Shown piece by piece: positions 9,153-20,600 of a stretch of 64,000 nucleotides of DNA (position 1 is the first letter of the stretch; the number at the start of each line of letters is the position of its first letter). Location: positions 62,001 to 126,000 of the IMG/VR virus record IMGVR_UViG_3300007512_000001; one strand, written 5' to 3'. Origin of the DNA: a virus. Below the pieces are notes generated by a model. That model did no database searches and was not told where the DNA came from. It was given only the letters and a program-made list of their open reading frames with translations. The position numbers and the translations under genes were made by a program.

Positions 9153-10002
9153 AGTACTCTATTGTTTTATCAGCCAAGTATTCTTTACAATCAGCACCAT
9201 GTACTGGGTATAACTGTGGCTCAACACCAATAAGTAATCCCACATCATCACTATAACTTATATTAACAACATCCTCTATTTTGTGTTGCTCTGGCCATTC
9301 TAGAATGCTTGGTTTTAAATGTACAAATGTTGGGTAATCTATAATTTTATTTGTATATGTATATTCTTGCTCTTGCAATACTAACGCAATAGCTAACGCA
9401 ACATCTGTTGTGGGTTTATTATCTCTACAGTTTTTAATATTCTCTGTTACTGTATTCCAGTTTTTGTAAACCCATTTGAGTGTTTTAAACAGTTTTAAAC
9501 TTTCCTCACCGTAACGAAAATACATAAACCCACTATATACGTTTGGTAAATTATTTTCATCAAATACACTTCTATATTTGCGTGATGTGGCAATGTGTCC
9601 ATTTAATTTACGTACATTCGTCGCAATTAGTATTTCTTGCTCTCGCATAAATGTCCACCAATGGTCAACGTTTCTGGTAAACACCATATCACAGTCTAAT
9701 TTAACTGTTTCTTTAAATGGTGTTATTGCCCACGCCTTCCATTCGTTGCCTAACTTCCAACTATCTTCTTCGCTATCATCTCCCCACGGTATATCTATAA
9801 CATAATCAAATACTTTATAATGTTTGTCTTCCAAACATTCTTTAGTTGCTTCGTCTACTGCTATAGCAAACTTGTTTATGCTTTGTGTTGCCTTTAAACT
9901 TAAACCACACGCATACGCAAGTTTTAAATAGTCTGTTGTTTCATTGTTTTGAACAAATGTAAAGTAACCTAATTGCTCACTGTGATCATTGATTCGCTTC
10001 AT
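9139..10002 (-). CDS. Glycosyltransferase-like protein with DxD motif
   Basis: The 287-residue protein has a GT8-like plan. An N-terminal strand region is followed by ITPFKETVKLDCDMVF, where DCD near residue 100 is the likely metal-binding DxD, and then by YSGFMYFRYG and a C-terminal PVHG segment with HGADCK. It is a paralogue of the product of 9986..10828: both have a TPF or SPF-K-T-L/V-K/L-L-D-x-D-x element and a similar overall length. The genes overlap by 17 bases. The most likely role is sugar transfer. The acceptor may be a fibre protein, a glycan on the host surface or a radical SAM product, none of which the sequence decides. Confidence 0.55.
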   Translation of the reverse strand: MKRINDHSEQLGYFTFVQNNETTDYLKLAYACGLSLKATQSINKFAIAVDEATKECLEDKHYKVFDYVIDIPWGDDSEEDSWKLGNEWKAWAITPFKETVKLDCDMVFTRNVDHWWTFMREQEILIATNVRKLNGHIATSRKYRSVFDENNLPNVYSGFMYFRYGEESLKLFKTLKWVYKNWNTVTENIKNCRDNKPTTDVALAIALVLQEQEYTYTNKIIDYPTFVHLKPSILEWPEQHKIEDVVNISYSDDVGLLIGVEPQLYPVHGADCKEYLADKTIEYYERT

Positions 10003-10828
10003 GTGCTGTGTGGATTAAAGTAGGTTGTGTTGCGTATCGTATAATATTATTTGCATTTTCTAATATACTGTGCTTGTTCATAATGTGTAAATTAGCATTT
10101 GTTATTGTTGATAAACAATTATCAAACTCATACACTACCGTACCATCTTCTCTAACATCACTAACAATATATTGAGAAGGTAAGGTAAGGAGGGAGTTGT
10201 CGAAGTAACCTTCTAAGCTTAGAAGGTTATATGCAATACTTATAGCATAGTCGTTTCTGTATGGGCCTTTCTTGAAATTATATAGATTATAATAATACAT
10301 ATAATTTTCTTGTATCATTTTCATTAAATCGAAAAATGCTTTAGCAGTTTCTCCTTTAGTAAAATATAATACAGTTGCCCACAGCATCGGTATGCTACTC
10401 CAATGCAATAACTTATCATCAATAAAACTATGATTTTCTGTTATATCAAACACATCTTTATGACATATTAGTTCTTCTTGTGTTTGAAATATCCCTTGCA
10501 ACGAATTATTAAACATAAGATAATCTACATCTAATAATAAAGTTTTGTGGAATGGAGAAATATCGTATGCTAAGGGTCTAGTTTTATTGTGCCATGTAAG
10601 TTCTTCGAGTTCTCCCTCCGGGCCTCTAAATGTTCTTCTTCCGCTGTTCCCAGCGTCAACGTGTATAATATGATCGAAGGGGCCATCGACAGGATTGTTA
10701 GTAACTAACGCTATTCCTGTTCCTGGTAAGTGTTTGCGTACTAATAAAGCACAAATAATGGCGAGATTTGTGTAACTTATTGATTCGTTATCATACGCAA
10801 ATAATAATACGCCTTTTTCATCTGGCAT
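9986..10828 (-). CDS. Glycosyltransferase-like protein with DxD motif
   Basis: The 280-residue protein opens with LLFAYDNESISYTNLA, then IALVTNNPVD, and carries DISPFHKTLLLDVDYLMF, where DVD near residue 99 is the candidate DxD motif. The order (first strand, TNNP element, DxD strand) matches nucleotide-sugar glycosyltransferases of the GT8-like type. It is paralogous to the next gene downstream. Its ATG shares a base with the stop of the upstream 118-residue gene. It seems to be the first glycosyltransferase-like gene of the modification segment after the fibre genes. Acceptor unknown. Confidence 0.55.
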   Translation of the reverse strand: MPDEKGVLLFAYDNESISYTNLAIICALLVRKHLPGTGIALVTNNPVDGPFDHIIHVDAGNSGRRTFRGPEGELEELTWHNKTRPLAYDISPFHKTLLLDVDYLMFNNSLQGIFQTQEELICHKDVFDITENHSFIDDKLLHWSSIPMLWATVLYFTKGETAKAFFDLMKMIQENYMYYYNLYNFKKGPYRNDYAISIAYNLLSLEGYFDNSLLTLPSQYIVSDVREDGTVVYEFDNCLSTITNANLHIMNKHSILENANNIIRYATQPTLIHTAHEANQ

Positions 10829-11184
10829 TAAATTTGGTCTGGTTTTCTAATTTGTCGAATTTTTTCTAGTTCGGCATAGTATTCGTTTGTTACTTCGTAA
10901 TACCGTTGCCATAACTTCTGTGTAAAATCTACTGGATCCTCAATTAAAATTGGGTTTTCAAATGAATCTAAAACTACTGTTGGATTTGCATCTAAGTCAT
11001 TTTGTGTGGCTATTTGGTGTCTTAAAGACATTAATTCACCAAAACTTATTAACTCCTGTGTTACTTTAAATAAGCCACCGTTATAAGGAAGGGAAAGTAA
11101 ACCTAGGGTGGTCTCACGCTTTGTTGCATGAGCCACCTTTTGGTTAAACTTTTTCTTTACTACTTCTTTTGCACTCATATACAT
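10828..11184 (-). CDS. Conserved-looking small phage protein (118 residues)
   Basis: The 118-residue protein starts MYMSAKE, and the second ATG (11178) is an equally good start. It is rich in charged helices. Its middle has LPYNGGLFKVTQELI and its end has a YYEVTNEYYAELEKIRQIRK helix. A protein with this NGGLFK and C-terminal helix pattern recurs beside fibre genes in marine T4-type phages, as far as I recall. I know no function. It directly follows the fibre gene at 11229, separated by 44 AT-rich bases, and starts the run of overlapping modification genes. Confidence 0.6.
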   Translation of the reverse strand: MYMSAKEVVKKKFNQKVAHATKRETTLGLLSLPYNGGLFKVTQELISFGELMSLRHQIATQNDLDANPTVVLDSFENPILIEDPVDFTQKLWQRYYEVTNEYYAELEKIRQIRKPDQI

Positions 11185-11228
11185 TATTATATATTAAATG
11201 CTTTTAATTGTCAATTTAAATTGTCAAG

Positions 11229-12140
11229 TTATGATTGTGCGAAACTTGAACTAGCATACGTAGGCGCGCCAGTCCAACTCGCATTGTTTAATTGAGTTGT
11301 GTTTGGTGTTCTATGTGTAACAGTATTAGTTACTGTACCGTCTACTGTATCATCAAAGTCATCTGCGGCCGCGTCAGCCCAAGTAATAGTAAATGTTAAA
11401 ACACTACCTTTGTCGCTGTTTGAACCTTGTGTACCATTTGACTTTGCCTGTACAGAAATATAGTTAGATGTGTAAGGACTATCGCCTTCATACTGTCTAA
11501 ATATTAACTGGTTGCTTGTTGACATGTCATGATAACCAATTGTTGTTGCTTCTGTATCTACTGTACCAGATCCGCCTGACTTGGTTGTGCCTTGTGCGGC
11601 AAAAATAACTGTGCCACATGCAGTTGCCAAGTTTGCCCATTCTGTATTTTTTGTATGTGATGTACCGCCTGATCTACTAAACGTAAGACGGGTGCTACCA
11701 CCTGCATTATAATAATATCTTGCTTCGTCGCCACTTGACCATGTTAATGTAAACTCGTCAACAGTACTTGTTGTCCAGCTAGCTGATCCACTACCAGTGC
11801 TAGTAGTATCATCATAGTTAGGTGAAGTAATGTTTAACTTGCTTGTATCAATTGTGCCAATGTTTGTTGATAGAGCGGCGTATGCGCTAATTGTATCACC
11901 TGCACTTGGTGTTGAAATAGCGGTAATTGAACTGCCTTGATGGGACGCGGCTGAAGAAATTCTTGCTAACAACGTTGCCCACTGGGTTGCTGTTACTGTG
12001 TCAGATGCGCTTACGGTTGAAATTACATTACTTTGACCATAACCATCGTCACCACCGCCTGTTCCCCAGATGGTGTTAACACTAGTCACAAAGCCATTAT
12101 AGTGTGTAGCGAGAATTGTATCACCGGTTGAATATGCCAT
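11229..12140 (-). CDS. Fibre-like virion structural protein
   Basis: The 303-residue product is Ser/Thr/Gly-rich, with low lysine content and long stretches of predicted beta strand. It starts MAYSTGDTILATHYNGF, and the SAGDTI and SASDTV turns in the first third are imperfect repeats. There is no enzyme motif. Such composition is typical of tail-fibre or other surface-exposed virion proteins. A TATAAATA late promoter on the same strand lies about 107 bases before the start, so the gene probably has its own late transcript. The exact virion location is unknown. Confidence 0.55.
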   Translation of the reverse strand: MAYSTGDTILATHYNGFVTSVNTIWGTGGGDDGYGQSNVISTVSASDTVTATQWATLLARISSAASHQGSSITAISTPSAGDTISAYAALSTNIGTIDTSKLNITSPNYDDTTSTGSGSASWTTSTVDEFTLTWSSGDEARYYYNAGGSTRLTFSRSGGTSHTKNTEWANLATACGTVIFAAQGTTKSGGSGTVDTEATTIGYHDMSTSNQLIFRQYEGDSPYTSNYISVQAKSNGTQGSNSDKGSVLTFTITWADAAADDFDDTVDGTVTNTVTHRTPNTTQLNNASWTGAPTYASSSFAQS

Positions 12141-12246
12141 CTTTTTTAATTCTCCTTAAGGATTTTTCGTTTTTAAACTCGAGTTTTAACTCACTATTCT
12201 CCCCCTACTGTTAGGAAGGGAGAGAATATATAGTTATATATATACT

Positions 12247-12254
12247 TATTTATA
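12247..12254 (-). promoter_or_regulatory. Late promoter TATAAATA
   Basis: The minus strand reads TATAAATA, the exact T4 late promoter core recognised by RNA polymerase with gp55. It lies in the 125-base gap before the fibre-like gene that starts at 12140. Direction and spacing fit that gene. Confidence 0.75.
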
Positions 12255-12265
12255 TCGTTTGTAAC

Positions 12266-13807
12266 TTAGACTGCTCGAACAATACAAAGAACTAACTTTT
12301 CATCTTCATCAGAATTGCTTTCAAGGGCCCTTCCAATAACGTTAAATGCAGTCATTTCTTTTCTTGTTGCCTTTCTAGCAGTTCCGTTGCCAGCGGCCAC
12401 AATCCTGTCACCTTTTGCAATAGAACCAGTAATTTTAACTGCAACTCTGCCTGCTAATGCTATTTGAACACCATCTTCTTGATCACTATTCATCAAGTAC
12501 GCCGGATATGAACTTACAACGCCCAATACATCTTCAGATGCGCTTGTTTCACACATTGTAACTTCACATTCGCCACCAATTTGAACAACAGTACCTGCAT
12601 CGTAGTCATAGTCTGCTACAAACTTTTCTGCCAAGTCAGCGTATTGTGCTGATGTTGCTAGACCGGTTAAGGTTCCACAATGAATATTGGCATAACTATC
12701 AATTGTTACATCACCTGATGTACTACCTGTTTCTGCTGTAACGACAGCCGCCCATTCAGTACCTGATCGATCCCAAATAAATCCAACATTTGAAGTAGAT
12801 CCTCTTTCTACTATTAAGCCTGCGTCCGGATGCGGGCCCGCGCCTGTTACGTTCTTAGAAAGAACAATTAACGGATCTTCTACCAACAAGTTGTTAGTAT
12901 TAATTGTTGTAGTAGTTCCACCAACTGATAAATCGCCCGCGATTGTTACAGCGGTTGTTGAACCATCAACAGTAATAGCGTTTGTTGGAGTACCGCCTTG
13001 ATTAACATTAATGTATACATTACCATTACTTGTATTGTTCTTAAGTGATACATCATCACCTGCTACTGTTGCGCTAAAATCAGAATCAACACCAACTACT
13101 ATACCATTGTCATTTAAAATACTAATTGATCCTGATGTAGATTCATTAGTATCTGAACGCATGTAGCTAGCGGCCGCAACACTTCCTAATTTATCTGAGT
13201 TTGTTGCGGTTCCGTGCCATTTAGCACCTGCTACTGTTGTACTTAAATTGTATCCTGGTTCAACTGTTGCAAAACCAGAAATAGCAACGTTTGGTGTAAA
13301 GGACGTATCTTTAGATATAATAGAAACTCTTGAATTTCCTACATACATTGTAATTACAGTATGATCAACTGCCAATGTATCAGTAATTGTTTCTATAACG
13401 GGTCCCGTTTTAACACCACCTGCATACAATGGACCAACAAGAATCCATGAACCACCGTCGTATGCAAATAGTTGATCATTTACTGTATCAAACCACAATT
13501 CACCTTCTGAAGGACCGGATGGTGCTGATGCCCTAATTGTTATTCCACCTGCACCTTTCCAATTTGATCCAGTGTAAACATTCAATAACGTATTGGCAGT
13601 GTCCCACCAAAGTTGACCCGCCACCGGTGAACTTGGTGCTGAAGTATTTGCAAAATTTTCTAGCATAAAGACAAAATTTTCATTTTGAATCTCGCCATAT
13701 CCAGCATAATTCTTACCAATAAGCGTCAGGTCGGTTGTTGTATCCAGCGTTGAGTCTGCAACCGTAGTTAAGACTGAACCGTCTGTTTTATTAACTGTAT
13801 ATGCCAC
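12266..13807 (-). CDS. Tail fibre-like protein with conserved C-terminal tip domain
   Basis: The 513-residue protein has repeated beta-rich segments such as SAPSGPSEGELWFDTVNDQLF and PVAGQLWWDTANT in the N-terminal third. A TTTTINTNNLLVEDPLIVL segment near residue 300 closely matches one in the product of 55550..56431. The last 120 residues form a separate unit starting YADLAEKF, with GTVVQIGG, LGVVSSYPAYLMN, ALAGRVAVKITG and KGDRIVAAG. I recognise this C-terminal unit as a recurrent phage fibre tip domain. An AGGAG-type site (GGAGAAATAAA) precedes the start. Two TATAAATA late promoters lie in the upstream gap. The protein probably contributes to host recognition. Confidence 0.65.
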   Translation of the reverse strand: MAYTVNKTDGSVLTTVADSTLDTTTDLTLIGKNYAGYGEIQNENFVFMLENFANTSAPSSPVAGQLWWDTANTLLNVYTGSNWKGAGGITIRASAPSGPSEGELWFDTVNDQLFAYDGGSWILVGPLYAGGVKTGPVIETITDTLAVDHTVITMYVGNSRVSIISKDTSFTPNVAISGFATVEPGYNLSTTVAGAKWHGTATNSDKLGSVAAASYMRSDTNESTSGSISILNDNGIVVGVDSDFSATVAGDDVSLKNNTSNGNVYINVNQGGTPTNAITVDGSTTAVTIAGDLSVGGTTTTINTNNLLVEDPLIVLSKNVTGAGPHPDAGLIVERGSTSNVGFIWDRSGTEWAAVVTAETGSTSGDVTIDSYANIHCGTLTGLATSAQYADLAEKFVADYDYDAGTVVQIGGECEVTMCETSASEDVLGVVSSYPAYLMNSDQEDGVQIALAGRVAVKITGSIAKGDRIVAAGNGTARKATRKEMTAFNVIGRALESNSDEDEKLVLCIVRAV

Positions 13808-13884
13808 TTTTATTTCTCCATGTATAATCGATTATGTGTTTGCCGCGGCTATTATTGCCGTAATTGATTTGGCATTACATATAT

Positions 13885-13900
13885 AATATGCTACTATTAT
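13885..13900. repeat. Intergenic motif AATATGCTACTATTAT
   Basis: One of four intergenic copies, here overlapping a TATAAATA late promoter upstream of the 513-residue fibre gene. Confidence 0.6.
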
Positions 13901-13916
13901 TTATATTCTATTTATA
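13898..13916 (-). promoter_or_regulatory. Tandem late promoters TATAAATA
   Basis: Two exact TATAAATA octamers on the minus strand (13916-13909 and 13905-13898) are 3 bases apart and about 90-110 bases upstream of the fibre gene starting at 13807. A copy of the ATATGCTACTA intergenic motif (13885-13900) overlaps the second box. Confidence 0.75.
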
Positions 13917-13960
13917 GTAATGTGGAATAATAGAGCAGAAAAAGTAGTTTTTTAGGGCCC

Positions 13961-14626
13961 TTATGTAGCAGAACTTAGGTTTGTAAGCGTTTGAATACGT
14001 ATTGTGTAGTCAATTTGAATCAAACGGTTTAATGACTTCTGTACAGGGTGGAAAACTACGTGTGTAAGCAAATTGCCTTCACCAATTGTGCCTTCCCAAC
14101 TCTTTAAGCCTAGTTCGTCAAATACATATGTACCGTCTAGTGAAGCGGAGTTATCAAATGCTTCTTGACCTGCAGGTTCACCGTAATCTAACAAACATGT
14201 AACTAGGATATCAGAATAAACTGTGCCAGCAGTATGGCCCACTGTCATTTTGTTACGAATTGGATCTGGATTAGAACTACTTGTATCATCAATAACTTTG
14301 TAGTAGGTTTTGTTATATAAATCTGCAGAACTACCTGAGTTATTTGCAGGCAAGTAAGTGATAATACCAGTAGTTGATACTGAAGTACCGCCGTTGCCAA
14401 AATGCATTTCGTGAATAAATCCTGTTGTTTTATTAGCAACACTTTTCGCTAATGCCAAAGAAAAGTTTTCATAATGAATAGCGTTACGCTTATCTACAAA
14501 AACTTCATCTGTTTCAGGATCAAAGATTTTAATGTGGCCTTCGATATGCACATTAGGAATTTCATTAGGTTGTTTCACTTCCATATCTTTTTGTTCTTCA
14601 CTGTTGTTGATTTGTTCGTTTTCCAT
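13961..14626 (-). CDS. Virion structural protein downstream of giant baseplate protein
   Basis: The 221-residue protein has an acidic, Gln/Glu-rich N-terminal 20 residues followed by VHIEGHIKIFDPETDEVFVDKR and NAIHYENFS. The rest is beta-rich with FGNGGTSV and DELGLKSW elements. Proteins with the VxGHIKIxDPETxExx-DKRNAIHYEN start are common in marine T4-type phages next to the large baseplate protein. The position between the giant protein and a fibre gene suggests a baseplate or fibre-attachment role, perhaps equivalent to the gp9/gp10 region of T4, but no direct homology can be claimed. It is 17 bases downstream of the giant gene. Confidence 0.6.
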   Translation of the reverse strand: MENEQINNSEEQKDMEVKQPNEIPNVHIEGHIKIFDPETDEVFVDKRNAIHYENFSLALAKSVANKTTGFIHEMHFGNGGTSVSTTGIITYLPANNSGSSADLYNKTYYKVIDDTSSSNPDPIRNKMTVGHTAGTVYSDILVTCLLDYGEPAGQEAFDNSASLDGTYVFDELGLKSWEGTIGEGNLLTHVVFHPVQKSLNRLIQIDYTIRIQTLTNLSSAT

Positions 14627-14643
14627 CTTGTATATTTATCCTA

Positions 14644-17600
14644 TTAATATGCCTTTGGAATAGTTAACGGCCCTTCTTTTAAGAATTTTACTTGTTGTGT
14701 GGTTGCCATTCCCAACCCTAATCCATTTGTTGCTGTGCTTGTTCCTTGGTCATACCATACCTTTGTATGTGAGTCTGACCCGCCCGGAACAATTTGTTGC
14801 TTACTGCTATCTACTACTTCTGTACCTGACGCATGTGTAGTAACAACACCTGTGCCCCATGTACCTCTGCGAATTCTTTTTAGTTTGTTGCTATCAATTT
14901 CCCAATACTCAATACGTTCACCACCAATGAATATAACACCTGGTATGCCATCACTTGGATTAGGCGTTAATAATTTAGAAGCGTCTGTTACATGAATTTC
15001 TAAATCAGTATATTCAAGTGTATCAGCAAGCGTAGTAATATTGTCTGTTGCAATTCTATAATAAGCAATTTGGTCGAACATATCTTTCCAAATTCTAAAT
15101 CCAATGCTTTGTTCTTGTTCTGCTTCAGCACCGCGCATAGTCGATACTGTAATTTTATCTGTCGCTAGAATTACTCCAGTGCGAGGAGTCATAACTAAAT
15201 AACCATCATCTGTAATATAATAATCATGGTTAGCAATCTGATAAACGCCATTTAACCATACCCAAGCATAGTTGGTATTATATTCTTCTTGTAATAATCT
15301 AATATCATAAACCGGCGTAGCAATGCTAACACTTACATCGCCTGCGTATCCGGAAGTATCATAAATTATAGCGTCAAATCTTTCTAATGAAGTAGATGTT
15401 GCTATTGACGAACCTTCAATAGTTATGGTTTTCCCTTGGCTATACGTTTGGTTAGCAAATGATTGTACAAACACCTTGTCTCCATTAACTGCACCGGCAT
15501 CCGTTGACAATCCACTACCATTTTCTAATATAACCTGTTGATTGTTTGCAATCCAATATTTTCCGTTTCTAACTGTAATGGCAACTTCTGCACCATCTGC
15601 AGGAGCCGTTACGAATGTTACTTCTGCGCGAGAAGGGGTTCCTGTAAACGTATAATCTGATGTGAGTGTTTTTAATTCACCAGCAACATGCACTTGTATA
15701 TCTGCATCTGTGGCTGAAGCATAATTAACCGTTGGATTAGTTGGACTTGCATATACTGTTGTTGTGCCATCACCGGTGTAGTATTCTGTATCGGGCGGAA
15801 TTAAACGTGTGCCATTTAGATAAACAAATGCTTTGGCCATATCTGGGCCCTGTTCCTCAAATAAACTCGGATAAGTAATAGTATAATCACTTGGCCATGA
15901 TGGTGAGCCTGGCAATGAAAGTGTAAATTCCTCCGAGTCAATTCTAATATATGGAGATGGTACAGCAATTTTATCATCATATACTTGCGCGGTTGCTGTT
16001 GCTGTGACTCCTGAAGCAGGAGGAGCAATAGTAACTGTTGGTGCTGTCGTATATCCTGTTCCTAAGTTTGTAATAATAAAGCCTTCTACTTCGCCATTAT
16101 CATTAACTATAGCATCGGCGGCCGCGTTTGATCCTACTCCCGTAATAGTCACAGTTGGTGGACTTGCTTTACTATATCCTGATCCTGGGTTAACCAATGT
16201 TAATCCAGACATATTAAACGTATGCACTCTTATTCTACTATTAGCGCCGGGCGCGGATGAAAATGTAACTTTTGTCTTTTTGTAATAACTAGATGCTGTA
16301 TATGTAGCATCCCCACCGTTGACTGTTACATACAAATTTTGTGCATATTGATAAGGAATATTAACAATAAATTGAGTTGTTGACCCGTCACCTGTAAAGT
16401 CTTGTTTAAAGGCGCTAATATTTTCGCCACCTGTTTCAACAAGAACAACGTGTACTAATTGCCCCGGGTTTGCAGGAGTGTTCAAGTTAACTGTGTTTAT
16501 CTCATAATTTAATGTAAAATCAGTACCACGTATTTTTAAAACATTATCAATATACACTTCTGCACCATAGTCTGTTGTAGGCAATCCACCTACACTACTG
16601 AAATCATAACTAGTAGTTGAACCGTTACCATAGTAAGTATATTTTTTAACCGTTACTCCCGAATTCCTAGGTGAAGGCATTTCATATACTTTCATATCTA
16701 ATGTATCAAACATTCTGCCAGGAATCTGTTCTTCCGGAGCGTGTGATGTATATACGGTTACAAAGCCATCGCCATCTACTACAACATTAGCAGGATCAAT
16801 ACCTCCTGATGTACTAAAATCACCACCACTTAAATCAGTGTCGACACTTGCTATAACTCTAATACCTTCTTCTGTTACAGCATAATCATCAAAAGCGTTT
16901 TTAGCATACGCCGCTCTGTCATAACCGGGTTCTAAACTAAATTCTGCACCTAACACTTTATTTGCTTTGTATTCTAAACCAGATTCTGAAATAATTGATT
17001 CATAATTGGGCAAATCTATTAATTCATTTTTCCAATTCTTATTACTATTTGTGCCTGTTTGCCCGCCTGCATAATAAAGAGTTAATCTATCACTATGTTT
17101 TTTACTTGTTAATTCATGATCAGGCTCTAATCTATTATAAGATGAATACGTAACTGTTGCTGTTGCTGTAGCACTACTACCACCTCCTCCACTAATAACA
17201 ACGGTAGGAGCCGTTTGATATCCTTTACCCTGCTCAGTTACTGTAATACTTGTTACTGCTCCCCCTGAGATGGATGCTATAGCCTGTGCTCCGTTACCCC
17301 CCAATCCTGTGTTTATTGCTGATGCATGTGCCTTTTTTGTTGGATTAGGATCTGCAGGACTATTTTTAATAAATTGTACAAATGGTTTATTAATATATCC
17401 ACTGCCTTGTTCTGTTATAGTAACAGAAGCAATTGAACCATCTACATCTAGTGTTAATGATGCGGTTGCTTGTGTACCATTTAACTCATCTGGCGCAGAA
17501 ATAAGCACTTTTGGCGCTACTGTATATCCTAAACCTTTTTCAGTTATCGTGATAGTATCAACGACGCCGGCCAATGATATATTTGGTATAGAAGTATACC

Positions 17601-20600
17601 CGGAACCACCGTCAGTTACTGCAACTGTTTCTACATGTCGAGGGCCATCAACACGGTCAAACTTAATTGTTTCTAAAATATCTCTCACTTTAAAGTTTTC
17701 TAGATTAGCATATGCTATAGCGCCAGTACCTGCACCACCTTCTATTATTACTTTTGGTGTAGTTACATATCCTGTACCACCGTTGGTAACTGTAATAGAC
17801 GCTACTGAATCTAAACCAGGTGTGGTCATTACAGGAACAGCGGTTGCGCCTGAACCATCTCTATGTGTTCCATCTTCTAGTGCAGAGAATCTAAAGACCC
17901 CTCTTGTGGCGTTACTTGCATCTGTTTGTGTAAAGGTATATGTTGAACCTCTATACAATATTAAATTAGGACGCTCTACACCATCAATATAAAAATCTGG
18001 ATTGCCTTCGCCATCAACTACTACAGTAACAGCAAATGTTTTTGATTCTGGAGTATTTAATGCTGGTTTTATTCTCACTTTCCAACCCATGTCTTTTATG
18101 TCACTACTATAATACCATAGCGTATCTGGACTATGTTCTGGAACCACAAGAACTGCTTGTGCGCCTGCTTCGCCTGGGTCGGTGTCGCTAGTATAACTAT
18201 AGCCAAGTTCCCATTGTGCTCCGCTTTCAATAAAGACAACCGGAGGCGTTGTTGATACGGCTGCCCCATCATATTTTGTGGTATCATATGCAGATTCTGC
18301 ATATTCATCAATATCACTATTACCATAACCACTGCCACCTTCAGTAACTGTAATAGATTCTACGTGTTTTGTATAATGGTTAAACCAGTTAACCCATGGC
18401 CCTGTTTGCATACGCTGATCATCATCTGCCTCGTATACATTTGGTGAGCGGAATATCTGTTGTGTCTCGTCCCAATAACCTGGTAAATCAAAATCTGTTA
18501 CTGCATTGTGAGATATTTCAAGATATGGATATCTATAGATATATTCTCTTAAATTTGTTCTATATGGCTTTGCTTCTTCAATGTAACTTTCTATACTATC
18601 CTGAACATCATAACTATAATTAACAATTTCAGAAAGTTCTCTTACTGTTTGATTTACTCCTACGAAACTAGTTTTAAACGCCCAATCGACCTGTAAATTT
18701 TGATCAACTAATGCATATTGGACCAATTGAAACCAGATTTTATTAAAATGTTCTTCTAATGAATTAATAAACAAATCATCTTTTAATGCATCAATAATAT
18801 ATCTTATTTCTTCTAATGGCCCAGGTAAAGTATATAATTCTGTTTTTAAAGATATACTTGCGTTTTCTTCACCTATTAATTCGTAAGGGTTTGTTTTTTC
18901 ATAAAGTTCCCAACGACCTTGCCCATTGTCAAGAACTTTGACAATATCACCCGTGCTGGTAGTTAATTTATCTAAATCATTTCTAGTGGCAACAGTATAA
19001 TTAATAACAGTGTTAACACTATATCCGGTCTTATACCAATCACTATAATCCCAATATTTAGATGTATCATATTTTTGTTTTTTATCAAAAGCCCAAAGTT
19101 GTGTAGCTGTTGACCAAGAGTATTGTGTCCAATAATTACCTCTTGTTTCATCTTTTTTAACTACCACTGTATATCCATTAGAAATTGTTGCGGTGTTTAT
19201 ATAAGTTAATTCAGCATATGTTTCTACAACTTCATCAAAGCCATCTATTGGCAATGCTTCTGCAGTCTGTAGTTTACTTAAACTATATTCTATTGCCATT
19301 CTGTTTTCAACAAATACTGAATTACTATAATTAACTAAGACTTTAATAGCATCGTTTTTGTTGACAAACATTGTTTGCCTTGGATAGTTTAAAATACCAT
19401 ATTTTGATCCTGGTTGTAATGTAGGATCCGGTACGGATCGATTTTTAGAATCAAGACCCACTAAACTATCTGCTAGTTTAGTTACTAGGTATTGGTTTGG
19501 TTTTGATAATTTATTATTCTTTTGCACCAATTGCCATTCAGTATGCAATGGTATATTATTTTTCTTAGTATCATAATTAATACTAAGTACAATGTTATCG
19601 TTAACCAAATTTTTATTTAGATTATATCCAACAATAGCATTTTGATCTACTAATCCAATATATTTTAACCCATAACCTGCAGGATCTTTAATAATATTTG
19701 CTACTGTGTCAGCCGGAAGTTTTCTTGTTGCGGCCGGAATAAAACTATTCAACTCAATTTCTTTACCTCGCGATGTAAATCTAATTTGGCCAGCTGCATT
19801 CAAATATGTTCTAGGTATAGGCGGCACAGTAGTTTTATTAGCAACCCAATAATAGTATACTGGTTCTAATAGTCCAGTTGCTTCATCTTTTCTAACATAT
19901 TCAACATATGCACTATCATCAACAAATTTAGGATTCCCATCACCTAACAATGATACATAATTTGATGGTAACGTATCACTCTCAACCCATTCATAAATAT
20001 TGATTTGTGTTCCTGGAAATAGCTTACCCCAATTATTTTTTCTATATTCCAGATCACCCTGCTCATAATCAACATATTTTGTATTTGTTAAATCCCACCA
20101 CAATGTGCCAACTTCGTTTGGCCCCCAATGGTGTTTAGAATTAGTTGTCACTAGTAGGTTTGAAGCAGTATTATAAACAGCAGGATCATAAAACGTTTTG
20201 AAACTAATTTCTTGATCTGCTATTCCTGGTATCTTTCCTTTAACAGGATCTAAAACTTCCACATACTCTATAAACTTATTATTTTTATGATCATATGTAA
20301 ACACTTGGTTAATGTTATCAATATCAATTTTATTAGTTTCTTGTCGTTTAATAGTCCAAGCGTCCTTGTCTCCCGTGTTTATTGCTTCTATAACTGACCC
20401 TGTATTAGATGTATACTTGTAAATTTTAATGGTGTATGCAACTGGAGCAGTATCAAATGTAATAGTACTGTTAGGTGAAGCGTTGTCACTAGTAAAGCCT
20501 GTTAGAATTTTTTTATTATTAATAAAAATTTCAATTTTATCTGTACTATATTGACCGGTAATTGCAAACGCTGTAGTTACTCCATCGCCGGTCTTTTCTT

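Noticed and set aside
14633-14640. GATAAATA on the minus strand before the 221-residue gene
   Set aside because: It is too close to the ATG at 14626; transcription would begin at or after the start codon.
17270-17992. 240-codon rightward open frame inside the giant gene
   Set aside because: It is antisense to the repeat-rich C-terminal part. Its Val/Pro/Ser-rich text is the mirror of the GGxGY repeats, with no ribosome site.
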